Part shown: in pieces, positions 1-12,290 of the stretch | Position numbering within the stretch: the first letter of the stretch is position 1 | How the letters are laid out: each line of letters opens with the position of its first letter | From: Torreya grandis | Lineage: Eukaryota > Streptophyta > Pinopsida > Cupressales > Taxaceae | Length of the DNA stretch: 64,000 bases | Direction of reading: 5' to 3' | Assembly: GCA_037957365.1 (NCBI GenBank) | Contig: JARHVA010000021.1 | Coordinates: 7,451,001 to 7,515,000, forward strand | Notes under the pieces: generated by a model | What the model was told of the DNA's origin: nothing | Seen by the model: only the letters and a program-made list of their open reading frames with translations | Databases searched by the model: none | Position numbers and translations under genes: made by a program

Positions 1-645
1 TCAATTTGAATTCAAAAATGTCAACACACTAGGTAGGGTCATCATTTATTTATAGCATGGAGGATATCCATCATTTACTTCTCATATGTTGACTACATTG
101 AATTTCACCCACTGTAGGCTTTATTAGTGAAGGGAAAGTAGAGTCCCTCTTTCATGAGGACAAAACCAAGATTAATTCCACATATGTCACTTTCAATGAT
201 AAATTTCTTTGATAAATTTGGCATGTCCAAAATAGGTGTAATACACATAACCTATTTGAGTACCCCAAAATCTTGTTCAGCTGTGAAAGACGATAAAAAT
301 GAGTATTTTTAGCATGGAGGTCAATGTGGTGGTATTTTTTCATAATATATCAAAAAAATTGATAGTGACCATTGATGCCAAGGAATCCACAAAGGCTTTT
401 GAGTGTTCTAGGTTTATGCTAGTTTTTAATGGCCATATTTTTTGTTAGGTCAACCTGAAAACTAGTTGTTGACATAATGTATCCTACGTACTCTACCTTT
501 TTTTCATAGAAATTTGGGTCTTTAAAAATTATAAGGTCATTTTGATGTGTTTTTCCCATTTTTAATTTTAAATCAAGATATAATCAAAGAAGGCCAAGAT
601 GAATTTCTACAAAAATGGACAATATATTTTTTTTTCATCAACCCT
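1..645 (-). pseudogene. Ty3/gypsy RT-RNase H fragment (family B), cut by window edge
   Basis: Relic of the second half of a gypsy reverse transcriptase plus the start of RNase H, read on the minus strand from about 600 down to 1. In order: an RT palm-like FFDYILI (571-599), VEYVGYIM for the usual VEYLGHII (about 480), the connection motif TLKSLCGFLGINGHY (about 390-430), then an RNase H-like stretch (SDICGINLGFVL, about 155-195) and STYEK plus DILHAI near 60-100. There are several stops and frame changes, so it is dead. It ends just before the LTR start at 656, so that gypsy copy may have inserted into or beside it. The motif order is clear; the family assignment is inference. Confidence 0.7.
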
Positions 646-655
646 TGAAGGTAGA

Positions 656-2148
656 TGATGTAGGAGCATCCAAGGGTTAACTATGTATAGTTTCAAAGGT
701 TGTTGTATGTGAACCTATCCTCATCTAATAAAATTTCAATTTTCTTATTTATACTAGTTTCAAAAATATTGGGATGTAAAGGGAACTGTTGGGATCAAAT
801 ATATGAATAATTAACCTTCTTCAACTTAGTGCTAGTGAATGAGTGGTATCTAGTTTGAAACTTTTATTTAGGACTTAAACCCAATGTCATCTTTATTAAC
901 TTCTCCATATATTTTTAACTTATTTGATGGTACCAAAAATTTACTTTACTAGCATCCACACCAATTGACCTATAACCCTTTTAAATAGTTTGGATAAAAT
1001 ACTTGATAAAAGTGTCATTTAAAAAAATGGGAAGTTTGATAAAATATTCAACACATATACACAAAGTGTGTCACTATTTTAGAATCCCAATAAGAAAAAA
1101 AATTCACTAAAATTGATGGGATTTTCACCTATAATGAATAGTAGAACCAAATTATTACATCGCACAAGTTTTTCAACCAAAAATAATGATGTAGGGGTAT
1201 ATAAATTCACAAGTAGTCTTGCATAAACCAAAACAAAAGTAGTATTAATTAGAAATAAGAATAATATGTATGAATTTGTATTTAAATTTATTGTGGCACT
1301 CTAAAACCACCTGAGGAGGTTCATGGTATCTCAAAGATGTTTAAACTAATACTACTATTTTTTACAATCTTTTGTAGTGATGCAAACCCTAAATTTTTTT
1401 TGTGCTGATAAAATTATAGGTAGTGTTTCAAATCATGTTATGCCAAAATTACAACATCTAAATATCCACAGCATATAGAGAAACACCTATGAGCATAATG
1501 CAAATCAACATTTATACTTTTAACAAAAAACATGTTCTATTATAATGCACCACCTTAAGCTAGGTATAGCCCTATAGAAAATATTAGCAAATGGCACAAA
1601 TATTAAACAAATTATTTGAAATAAAACTTATCTAGATCTTATAAATAAAATAATAGCCACGTAGAGACTTCATGTAAGGTCAAACTAGGTTCAGTATCAA
1701 ATGCATGGCTCATGTTATGCCATCACATTTTTCAGAGTTTTGTGTCCCTGTCAAAGAAGCTACATAATTAAAATAGTTTTAAGAGTTTAAATGGAAGATA
1801 AAACATCGCATGTTTGGGAAGATGAAATGGTTAGGTTTCCATAATTATTCATGGCCATCACCCTTGAAATATATGGGTTTCACTTAAGTATGGGTTTTAT
1901 CCAAAAGAGTAACATAATTTAGAATGTCTAGCCATTAGAGAGTTGTGTTCAAATAATTTTTGCATGCATGTACGTTTGAAAAATGAATTATAGGAGTGAA
2001 AATGCCTTTGAGTGGATTGATAGTTTTTAATAAATTATGAGTCCATTTTGTGTGAGGATTAAAATTGCCTCATTGAAAATCATTAAATATATGTTTTGTT
2101 TGTTTCACATTTTTATGCTTGTGTAATTATTCATTTATAAGTGTTGCA
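656..2148 (+). repeat. Probable 5' LTR of gypsy family A copy 1
   Basis: Begins TGATGTAGGAGCATCC, nearly the same terminus as the LTRs at 58038 and 42425, and ends GTTGCA just before a degenerate tRNA-iMet primer-binding site at 2154-2165 (TAGTATCAAAAT for TGGTATCAGAGC). From about 740 onward it aligns with 60580-62040 in the same order and orientation. No matching 3' LTR lies in the window, so the 3' boundary rests only on the PBS and the CA dinucleotide. Confidence 0.5.
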
Positions 2149-2256
2149 TCAATTAGTATCAAAATAATGTTTTTCTTTGTTGGGTGAAGTATGTGAGACT
2201 ATTATAGAGTTAGTTGTCGGTTGTGAAAGAGAATTATATATTTTTAAGTAATATAA

Positions 2257-4117
2257 ATGGCACAAAAAATATCTCCTAATGAAAGAGTGATAAAAGTGTT
2301 GAGAATCACAGACATGGAAATTATGCTGAGAGGAATTCAAGCCCATCTAGAGTCTATGGAAATTTTGAAACATAGAGGAATTATTGTATAAGAAAGTAAG
2401 GATGAAGAGGAAGAATCATCTAAGTTTTATTTGGAGGAACTTGTATATGAATTAGAAGAATAATTTCTTAAATCCATTAGATAAATGGGAAGTAAGCCTC
2501 ACTTGGGAAAGTCCATAACTATTATAGTAACTTGTGTCCTAAGAAATCATTTATTAGATCACCGAGTTGAATAAATATTATAATTATGAATAGGTGAAGG
2601 ATCCCAAGAAAGTGAATTTTGTATTTATGAATTTTAAGGTATATGCATCCTTATGTTGGTATCTTGTGCAAATGGAATGAGTTAGAAGAGGCCAATTTAG
2701 AATCAAAACTCATGACAGAATGATTGCCAACTTAAATAGTAAGTTTCTAAATTTTCAATATTAAATGGTATTTTTCAAGAAATTATAAAATTTAAGGCAA
2801 AAAGATATGAGTGTATGATACTACCCATAGGATTTTTATAATCTCATCATTCAAGTTGGTCATGTTGAAGATGATGTAGAAACATTTTCAAGGTATATAA
2901 ATGGTCTTTGAATTTCTTTTCAAGATCAACTTGAAATGATAAGGTTGTGTTTTTTAGAATAATCAAATAAATGTGCTTTGAAGGAAGAATATAAGTTGTC
3001 TAGAAGGCAAAAAAATAATACAAGAGGTAGATGAAAGTTTTCTCAAAGAAGAGGACAAGCCAATAGTTGTAGAGGATAACACACTCATGAAGGTAAATTA
3101 ATTAATTCACAAATTCAAAATTAAACATCAAGATGAAGAGGGTATTCTTGTAGAGGCAAGGGATACTTTGGAAGAGGAAGATTTAGAGGATTTATAGTTA
3201 AATTATTTGAGGGTGAAGATTTTAAACATATATCTTTTGAATGCCCAAAATAATTTCATAACTACATTAGAATAAATGAAGTAATAAATCACATTGCACA
3301 AGAAGATGAAGAAAATGTTGCTTCACCCATTCATACAAAACAACTAGAACATAAGTAAGCTACATGATGAAGAGAGTATTTATTAAACTAGTTAAATAGG
3401 GGGATGCACCAATGTAGATAAATAATATTTTAAAAACCTATGAAAATATGGAGGTAAATGTTACAAAATTATTATATATATTCACAACACAAGAAATTTT
3501 ATTTAAAATGATATTTTATAGGAACTTGGTTTGAAGAGGATCATGTACCCAAATAGTCCATATAATGTGTCTTTTTTATTTGAAGGACACATGATTTTAG
3601 TGAATGTTAAATTTTTGGTTAATTTTTAGATTGGTTCATACAAAATAAAGTTTTATGTGATACCATGCCTATCGATATTTTTCATGTATTCTTGGGAAGG
3701 CCTTGGAATTTTGATAGGAAGGTTTTACATGATGGTAGGATGAATGCCTAAACCCTTGTGAATAATGTAAAGTAGAAAAAATTTATTTCATTGAAGGATA
3801 ACATGAAAATTGTGGACCATAGTCCAAAGATTGTGTTGGTTTTAGGAAAATAATTCTTAAAAGAGGTAAAGAAGGAGAAAGCATGTTTTTTCATTCATTC
3901 GTAAGTAACTTCAAGTTGAAAGAGAATGTAAGGAAAGTTATTTTCCTAAATAAGTGATATATTTAATTGGGTGAGCATGAATAAATCTTTTCATATGATC
4001 TTTCAAAAGGGTTTCCACCTATGTGAAGTATTATTCATAACATGGATCTAATGCTTAGATCTAGTTTAATAAGTAAGGCAACATATTGGCCAAGGAATAT
4101 AGAGAATGAGGAAGTAT
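2257..4117 (+). pseudogene. Gypsy family A gag, protease and RT start, copy 1
   Basis: Degenerate 5' half of a gypsy polyprotein. The first 68 codons from the ATG at 2257 are open apart from one stop (MAQKISPNER..., then HLESMEIL). Further on come the gag signature GHVEDDVE (about 2855-2880), a decayed CCHC knuckle (HISFECPK, about 3220-3250), and the protease C-terminal segment around FLGRPW/FDRKVLHDGR (about 3690-3740). At 4007-4117 the RT N-terminal motif KGFPPM...IIHNMDLML begins. It is cut there by Element I at 4118 and resumes at 11504. Many stops and frameshifts show it is inactive. Gag matches 62208-63300 of the second copy. Confidence 0.75.
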
Positions 4118-6387
4118 TGTTGGCCATTTTTTTCCCACATATGAATCTCTTGTATGAGTTCATAGAAGTAGTAGATCAAAGGCTTTGAAACAGGTCCAAG
4201 TTTGTAAATGGAGGAATACAAATAGGTTCTTATATGTCTCAAGCATTCAAGAACATGAAACAAGTTGCAAAAACCCTAAGAATCCATCAAAACCTTGAAG
4301 TATTGATAAAATAATGAGTTTTTTAGGTTTTTTAACTAGACCATCACAAGGACATCACAGAGAAATGGACAGATCAATCCAACTTCTACATTTTTTTTAA
4401 CTTGCTTAGGAAGACTTGCACAACCAATAGATCAAGTGAAAATGTATATCTACATGTCAATAACATCTTTAGAAATTTTTATAAATACACAAGCTTGCTA
4501 TCTTAAGTTACAAGCTTTCAAAGTTAGACCTGTTCAGTAAGATATTCATGCTAATGTCAACCTTCAACTCTAAAAAATAGATCTTTTTTAATCTTAAATT
4601 TGATGGTCACATAAATGTCAATAATGGTCACATGAGTTTCAATGATGTTAATATGAATTTCAAGTGACATCTCATAGACCATCAACTTTAATATCATGAA
4701 CTAGTTGTTGGCTATCAAATAGTGGGTCCTAAAAAGATCAATGGTCCTTGTTAGATTGTACATCTAAATCCAATGGTGTGGGATAGGTTAAAGAGTTAGA
4801 TAGCTCAAAATATTGACACATGGCATAAAGATGTGAGATCATAGATTGATAATGAATCTTGATGATTAACATGTGTTTACCAAGTGGCACTAATGAGGAC
4901 AAGGTTGACAATTCAAATGCAGATCTGAGGGCTCATATTTATTCATATCTGGAAGATGTAATGGAGCAAACAAAGTTCAAGGGATAAATGAGCCAATTTG
5001 TATTTTTGATAGCTAATAAAGATAAGGACTGAGTTGTTATAGTTTTGACTAGGGTCAATGAAACATCCTGACTCGAGCAAAGCAAATAATATGACCTGAG
5101 CTGGTGAAAATGCATAAAATTGAGCTCAAACTAGATCCGAGCTAGACCAAAATTCATAAACAAAGGACCAAGCATTACCATCTAGGCTCTACAAAGATAG
5201 ATTAGGTCTTTTTAGACCTAATATAGACCAAAAGTTGGCTAGTTAGTGGCTAAATAGGACCAGGCACCAAGAAAAATATAGAAGCTATAAGAAAACCAAT
5301 AGCCTTAAAATTGGTTTTCCTCCATAGTAAATCTAAGTTCAAGTTTAAATGTAGGAATGGATATGTGCATTTAATGAATAAGTGTCCCAAGCCATGCTTT
5401 TAACAATTAGCTACCTAAATTAGACATAATCAAATCTCAGTCATGTTTATGCATGTAAGGATTTTGTCCTTACATAGAAGCTAAAGTGGAAAGATGCAAA
5501 GAAGATGAAGGATTTAGATCTAGTAGTTGTTGAAGTAGCTTGAGTATTCACTAGATTTCCATAGTGCCTAAGGGTCCCTTTACTCAGAGGCTATTAAAAA
5601 AAAGGTAGGCTATCTAGTCCATGATAGATTACATTTTGATTGGACCAAAGCATGATGGATCATCCCTTGAAAGTTGATAGCTTTTAAATTATTCTTGAAA
5701 TATGCTCCCTCTTCTCTCTCTCCCTTCTCTATATTATCCCATTATTTCCATTTTTAAAAGGGCTATCAAATTTTAGAATTTTATCTTTCTGAGAGATAGG
5801 TAAACTACAAAGTATTCTTAGCTTGCTTAGGCTTGACCCAATCAAGCATTTTTAAGAACTACCTCTTGATGCAATATGAGACTTTCTTTACCTATCTCAT
5901 GCCTTAGATCTGGTTTGGCGAGCTATGCATGATGGCATTATGTGAAGTAGATTCTTCCTTGTCCATTGTACACCTTTCTAATTTTGTTTAAGGAGTTTTT
6001 AATGTTGTTTTTAGGTATAGATTAGTGTTATAATATTAACCTCTTCTATGAAATACTTATGCAAATTAGCTTGATCTTGAGGTTGTGTGAGTTAATATTG
6101 TCTTTGGAAGATCTAGTGTGGTTTCAAGATTATGGGATCTTCCCCTTTTAATTTGGTGCATCGCCTGATTAGTTTTCTTAATATCCTATATCCCCTTTCT
6201 AACCCTTTTTCTTGTGAAGCATTAGGCTTAGCATTATTTTAGGTGAGGATCAAAGAGGAAGCTGACCTACTCTGGAGGTTCAGTGCCAACATAGGTTACC
6301 CATAGCCTAGGGTTATTCCCATAGTTCTAATCAAAACTTAAAGGGCCTGAATAACCCTCACCAAGGGTAAAAATTTGAGCTATAAAA
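4118..6387 (+). repeat. Element I 5' LTR
   Basis: Aligns along its whole length with 9244-11498 (for example TGTTGGCCATTTTT, then TCATAGAAGTAGTAGATC in both). The end is placed by alignment (CTATAAAA here, CCATAACA in the partner). Downstream, TTTTGTACGCCTAAAGGG could be a decayed TTTGGCGCC-type primer site as used by Tat/Ogre elements, but that is weak. The track at 4136-4300 is LTR, not coding. Confidence 0.8.
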
Positions 6388-6599
6388 ACTTTTGTACGCC
6401 TAAAGGGATAGGGTCCAAAGCAGTGAAAGGATTTTTTATGTTGTTTTACATATCAGCCTTTGGAGGTAGGTTTTCAAACATCAATGACAACTCTAATTAT
6501 CTATCAACTAGTTAAGCAGCCTAAGTGCCTAATCTTCATAATTTAGTATGTACAATCAATCATCTTTTGATTAATATACTTATTCTCTACCTCAACATC

Positions 6600-9015
6600 A
6601 CACTTATCAGGCAAGTAATGTTTATGTATTCCCCCGAAGTGGTCCTCAAATAGCTTATCAATCTTATCATGGGTTTTGTCCTCCTTCTACCCCTATGTAT
6701 GCACAAGGTCAACCTCATTAGAATTCAAGTCAGTCCTATACCTCCCCTTATCATGACCAGGCTTACCCTATTACATCCTTGTCAAAGTTCAAGCAAGTAT
6801 TAGTAATTTATATTGAGTTGATAAGGGATATTGGTAAGGGTTTGGAGTTTTTTGTAGTCATTCCTATTCGTTCTCTACAAAAAATAAGGATTGTTTTTTA
6901 GTTGGTCAAGAATAGATGGTCAGTTTGTGAGGGAGAATAGTGGTCACCTTGTAATAATGAAGATATATCAATGATAAAAAACATGGTCCAAAATTCATAT
7001 AGTATGATAATATTATATAAATGGAAGCAAGATCTTTTGGACCAGCTCTATGTGCCATCTTCCCTCCAAGAGCCTTAAGCTCAACCTTCAAGAGCTCTTG
7101 ATCATCCCCCTAGCCAACCTTGTCCAAGTCCATCCCTGTCAAAACTTAGAGAGGTAATTTTGGACCAAGGAAGAAAAATCATGAAGATAAAAGAGGGTGT
7201 CAATCTTGGACCGAAATTCCCTATTCATGCCCTAAAAGGGATAAGGAGCTTCTTCCAAGAATTTTAGAATGTATGGGCATCCATTGAAGAAGCTAACTAC
7301 CCACATGTTGAGAAGCAAGAAATGAAAGGGTGGGTATTGTCCATTGAAGAAGTTTTTGATCAAAGGGATAAAGAATATGTCAAGCTTGAACCAATTAGTT
7401 TACCTTCTCCTACCACTATACCCATTATCTCTCAAGAGTATGAAAATATCCCATCTTGGATCCTCTCCTATGACCCTAACTATTTCATGCCCTCTCTTGT
7501 GAAACCACCCTCTCCCACCTCATTCAAAAAGAAGAGAAGGTGACCAAGTCTTGAACATTCCCCTTGTGGAAATCAATTAAGGTGGGCACAAATAAGGAAA
7601 GGGAGGTGTTAGTTGAGGTAGTCTAAGAACTAGTCTAGGTAGAGGAATGGTTAGTTGTGCAAGAAATGAATCAAGCAACCATAGTTGAGCTCAATGAGCT
7701 TGGTGTACAAGAGTTTTGAGACCCTCTATCCTTAGTTTAAGATCCATTTAAAATATCATTCAAATTACTTAGCTAGAAGGATACCCTCCTAAGTTGCAAG
7801 CAAGGTGAACTTCTTCACCCTCCAACCATCTCCCTTATAAAAGAGGATCTTATTCTATAGAGGATAGAGGAGGAGCTTGTAGTCATAAGTGAGACTGAAG
7901 AAGATAAATCAAGTTTCTATGATAAAGATATCATGATAGGTATCTCGATTCATAAGGTGGAGCATGTTTCAACTTTCAGGGTGCAGTAACATGAATAGAA
8001 GAAATAATACAACCTTCATAGACCTAGTGTGGGGATCAAAATCAGCTCAAAAGGTGAAGAGCCTAAAGATTAATGTAAATACTTATGTTTGTATTTATTG
8101 AGTGAAATGGAATATCTTAATGATACAAACTTGCCTAAAGAGGATAATACACAAGGTGAACATGGGGTAGACCTTGAATAAACTACTGAAGGTCCATTCT
8201 ACATAGAGGAAGAAGAAGATCAAAACCATGTGCCTAAAGTTGGTCCATTTCAATATGGGGTGCCAATTGAGGATAGTCTTGATATGTTGGAGCTAGAGGA
8301 AAGCAGATTAGACCTTGAGCAAGAAAAATATGATGTTTTAGACCTTGGATGGTCAAATCAACCCTCATTTGTAGTTGAAGATAAAGATGAAATATTGAGT
8401 GAGGTTGATGAAGGGGACATATCAAGTACTCAAGTGATTCAATTTTATGAATATACTAGTGAAAAGCTTGAAGATTTATGGCAATGGTTCAATACCATAA
8501 CCAAAGAATTTGAAGAGGACAAAGAACATGTCCTTCTTCTAGAAAGCCATGAACATGATGCTTTAAGCATGAACAGTCATAGTTCATACAAGGGCAAGGT
8601 ATAAGAACATGGTGTTTTTAAACCATCAATTGAACCAAGTGCAGTTGCTCCAAAGATCCTAAATGATGTCTTCATACAAGACTTTCTCAAGAGTGGAGAG
8701 AAACATCAATCAAGTGCTCTTGCATTCTAACATGAACTAGGTTTGGAAGACTTGAATCAATATGTCTACATTGGAGACATGTTCATTCCACTCCATCCAC
8801 TTGGGAGCACACCAAAAGGATTGTCCATAAAGCTACCTGATTCACCAATTTTGGTACCTCTAAAACTAGGTATTTTTCATCTTAGTTTACTACAAGTGAA
8901 TGGTACAAGAAGTTTTCCTTTTGATCTAGGAGGACTAGTTTTGAAAGTGTTTTGTATATATTATATTAGTTTTTATGATTTTTATAAGTTACCTTACGCA
9001 CATTTTATTTAGTAG
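6600..9015 (+). pseudogene. Element I internal coding remnant, unrecognised
   Basis: A once-coding stretch of unknown function on the plus strand. Around 6615-6780 a frame reads as a Pro/Gln/Tyr/Ser-rich segment (PRSGPQIAYQSYHG, PPSTPMYAQGQ), of the sort seen in gag or linker proteins. Open pieces follow at 7322-7543 (73 codons from ATG, Pro-rich tail ending FKKKRR), 8230-8604 (124 codons, strongly acidic, Glu/Asp-rich) and 8743-9012 (89 codons). They lie in one orientation and look like parts of one decayed frame. No Zn knuckle, DSG protease, YxDD or integrase motif is visible. It may be a gag-like protein of a non-autonomous element; I do not recognise it. Confidence 0.45.
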
Positions 9016-9243
9016 GTTTAGTTTTTCTTTCTTTATTGTAAATGCCTGCATGCATTTGCCTTTGTTGTTTTATTTTGGGTCTTTATTGTTTTAAGAGAGT
9101 TCTAGAAATAATCAGCCTTGTACTAGTTTTTTAGACCAGTTCAGTTACAAAGACTTATGACTCCATACCCAATGGATTAGACAATGCACATGGTCATGAT
9201 TCTTTTGATAGACAAGCATGAAAGCCCTGTGACTCACCAAAGA

Positions 9244-11498
9244 TGTTGGCCATTTTTGGCCCACCTATGAAGCTCTTGCATGAGTTCATAGAAGTAGTAG
9301 ATCAAAGACTTTGAAACAGGTCTAAGTTTGTAAATGGAGGGATCTGAGTAGGTCCATATATGTAATAAGCATTCAATAATAAGAACTAGGTTATAAAAAC
9401 CTTAAGAATCCATAAAAACCTTGAAGGATTGATCAAAGAATCAATTTTTTAGGTTTTTAGACCAAACTATCACTAAGACATCATTGAGAAATGGACATAC
9501 CAGTCCAACTTATGCATTCTTTTTATCTTTCTCAAGAAGCCTCAAATGACCAAGAGATCAAGCAAAAATGTAGATATACATGTGAATAACATCTTATAAA
9601 AAATTTAGACATGCACAAGATTTCTAGCTCAAGTTACAAGATTTCAAAGTTGGACCTATGCAATAAGATGTTCACGCTAATGTCAACTTTAAGATAAAAT
9701 AAAACATATCTTTTTTAGCTTAAATTTAATGATCATGTGAATTTCAATGATGGTCACATGAATTTTAGTTGAAATCCTACAGATCATCAACTTTAAGCTC
9801 AAAAACTAGCCATTAGCTTTCAAATAGTGGGTCTCAACAAGATCAACGGTCCTCACTCGATCATAAATCTCAATCCAACAATGCAAGATAGGTCAAAGAG
9901 TCAGATAGCTCAAGATATCAACACATGGTATAATTTTATGAGTTTTTATAATAATAGTGAATCTTAAATATTAATTCATGTTTGCCAAGTGGTACCAGTG
10001 GGGACAAGGTTGATAATTCAAACGTGGATCTAAGGGCTCGCATTTATTCGTATCTAGAATATCTAATGGAGTGAATGAAGATCAAGGGGTAAATGAACCA
10101 AGTTGTATTTTTGATAGCTAATAAACATAAGGATTAAGCTAAGATAGTTTCAACTAAGTTTAATGAAACAACCTAACTTGAACAAAGTAAATAATATAAC
10201 ACAAGTTGGTAGAAATGCATAAAATTAAGCTCGAGCTCGATCTGAGTTGGACCAGAATGCATAAGCAAAGGACCAAACATTGCCATTCAGGCTTTGCAGA
10301 GATAAATTAGGTCTTTTATACCTAATAAAGACTAAATATTGGCCAATTAGTGGCTAAATAAGACCAAGCATTGAGTAGAATATAGAAGCTATAGGAAAAC
10401 CAATAGCCTTAAAATTGGTTTTCCTCCATAGTAAATCGAGGTCTAAGTTTCAATGTAGGAATGGATATGTGCATTTAATGAAAAGTGTCCCATGCCATAT
10501 TTTTGATAAGTATCCACCTAAAGAAGACATAATCAAAGCTCAGTCAGGTTTATGGATGTAAGTATTTTGTCCTTACACATAATCTAAAGTGGAAAGATGC
10601 AAAGAAGATCAAGGATAGAGATTTGGTTGTTGGTGAAGTATCCTGAGCATTTAATAAATTTCCATAGTGCTTAAGGGTCCCTTTACTCAGAGGCTAGTAT
10701 AAAAAAAGGTAGTATATCTAGTCCATGATGGATTACATCTTGATTAGACCAAATCATGATGGAGCATCCCTTGAAAGCTAACAGCATTTTAATTTTTCTC
10801 AAAACATGCTCCCTCTTCTCTCTCTCCCTTCTCTATATTATCCTATTCTTTTCATTTATAAAAGGGAAATTTTATATTTTTATCTTTATAAGAGACAGGG
10901 ATACTCTTTGGGATACTGCAAAGGATGCTTATCTTGATTAGGCTTGACCTTATCAAGTATTTGTAATAACTACCTCTTGATGCGATATGAGATTTTCTTT
11001 ACCTATCTCCTGCCTTAGATCTAGTTTGGTGAGCTATGCATGATGGCATTATGTGAAGGAGAATATTCCTCATCTATTGTCCTCTTTTATTTCCTTGTTT
11101 AGGTAGTTTTCAATGTTGTTTGCAGGCCTATATTAGTGTTTTACTCTGAACCTCTTCTATGAAATACTTATGCAAATTAGCTTGATCTTGAGGTTGTGTG
11201 AGCTAGTATTATCTTTGGTAGATCTAGTGTGGTTTCAAGCTTATGGGAATTTCCCCTTTTAATTTGGTGCATCACCTAGTTAGTTTTCTTGGGATCCCTT
11301 ATCCCCTTTCTAACCCTTTTCACTATGAAGCATTAGGATTAACACTAGTTTAGGTAAGCCTCAAAGAGGAAGTTGACCTACTTTGGAGGTTCAACCCTAA
11401 CATAGGCTACCCAAAACCTTGGTTTATTCCCATAGTTTTTCTCAAATTATAAAGGGCCTAAAGAACCCTCATCAAGGGTGAAAATTTGATCCATAACA
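9244..11498 (+). repeat. Element I 3' LTR
   Basis: Second LTR, starting TGTTGGCCATTTTTGG and ending CCATAACA before the target duplicate AGTAC. No strong polypurine tract precedes it (ACTCACCAAAGA), which is unusual. The short open frame at 10756-10941 lies inside the LTR and is not a gene. Confidence 0.82.
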
Positions 11499-11503
11499 AG
11501 TAC

Positions 11504-12290
11504 ATAGGAAAGTACTAGAGTTGTTAGTTAAAGGGATGACAAGGTAAAGTTTGATCCCATGTGCCATTCCAAAAATAATAGCACCAAATAAAAATGGAGA
11601 ATGATGAATCTGCATAGGCTATAGAGTGAACAATATGATAAATCAACTATAATTTCATTTCCTTGATTGGATAACTTGGTGAATTGCTTGAGTAGAGAAA
11701 TATACTTTAGAAAGATAGAATTGAACAGTGAGTTTGACCAAAATTAGATTATTTAAGGTAATGAAAACAATCCAAATTTTAAAAAAAATAAAGGGTTGTA
11801 TGATTACTTATGTTGTTTAAGTTATCCAATGCAACAAATACATTCATGAGACTCATGAAGAAATATTTTAAACCATTTATTAGTAATCATATAATTGGGT
11901 ATTTGGAATACATTATTATTTTCAGCATAACAAGAGAAGAACCCTTGGTGCACTTGAGTCAAGTGTTATAGAGGTTGAAGGTGGAAACGATTTTGGTAAA
12001 CTTGAAGAAGTTAAGTTTCATGAAATAATAGTTGGTATTCTTAGGCTTTGTGATTTCACATGATGGATTGAGAATGGATTTAGAAATTGTAAAATCCATT
12101 TTATATTGGTCATTACAAAAAAATAGGTTTGAAGAAAGAAGTTTCAATGGTCTAGAAGGATCCTAGAGTAACTTCATTATAAAATTAGTGCAATATGTAA
12201 ACCTATCACAAAGATGACAAGAGGTGATATAAAAGATTTAAGTTCAATAATTTTAATTGAAAATAGTTTCCAAATTCTGAACAATAATGT
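11504..12290 (+). pseudogene. Gypsy family A RT, continuation after Element I
   Basis: Picks up the RT exactly where 4117 stops: HRKVLELLVKGM, then PCAIPKIIAPNKNGEWRICI (about 11550-11615), palm region decayed, then the thumb motif KLEEVKFH (about 11997-12020), the FVISHDG-like region (about 12045-12065) and SFHGL...ISAICKPITKMTRGD (about 12140-12230). Frameshifts and stops are frequent. The 63362-63650 segment is a second copy of the same region. It ends near 12290, where family A RNase H would be expected but a different RT follows. Confidence 0.72.

Larger units (their letters stand above)
4118..11498 (+). mobile_element. Element I: non-autonomous long-LTR retrotransposon
   Basis: Complete two-LTR element inserted in the RT of gypsy family A. 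It starts TGTTGG and ends ATAACA. A 5-bp target duplication is AGTAT (4113-4117) and AGTAC (11499-11503), differing by one transition; the host RT frame reads through cleanly when the element is removed (E-E-V at the left, then H-R-K-V from 11502). LTRs are about 2.27 and 2.26 kb and the internal part is 2.86 kb with no recognisable protease, RT or integrase, so it must have been moved in trans. The LTRs differ at roughly one base in eight in the stretches I compared, so it is old. Confidence 0.85.
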
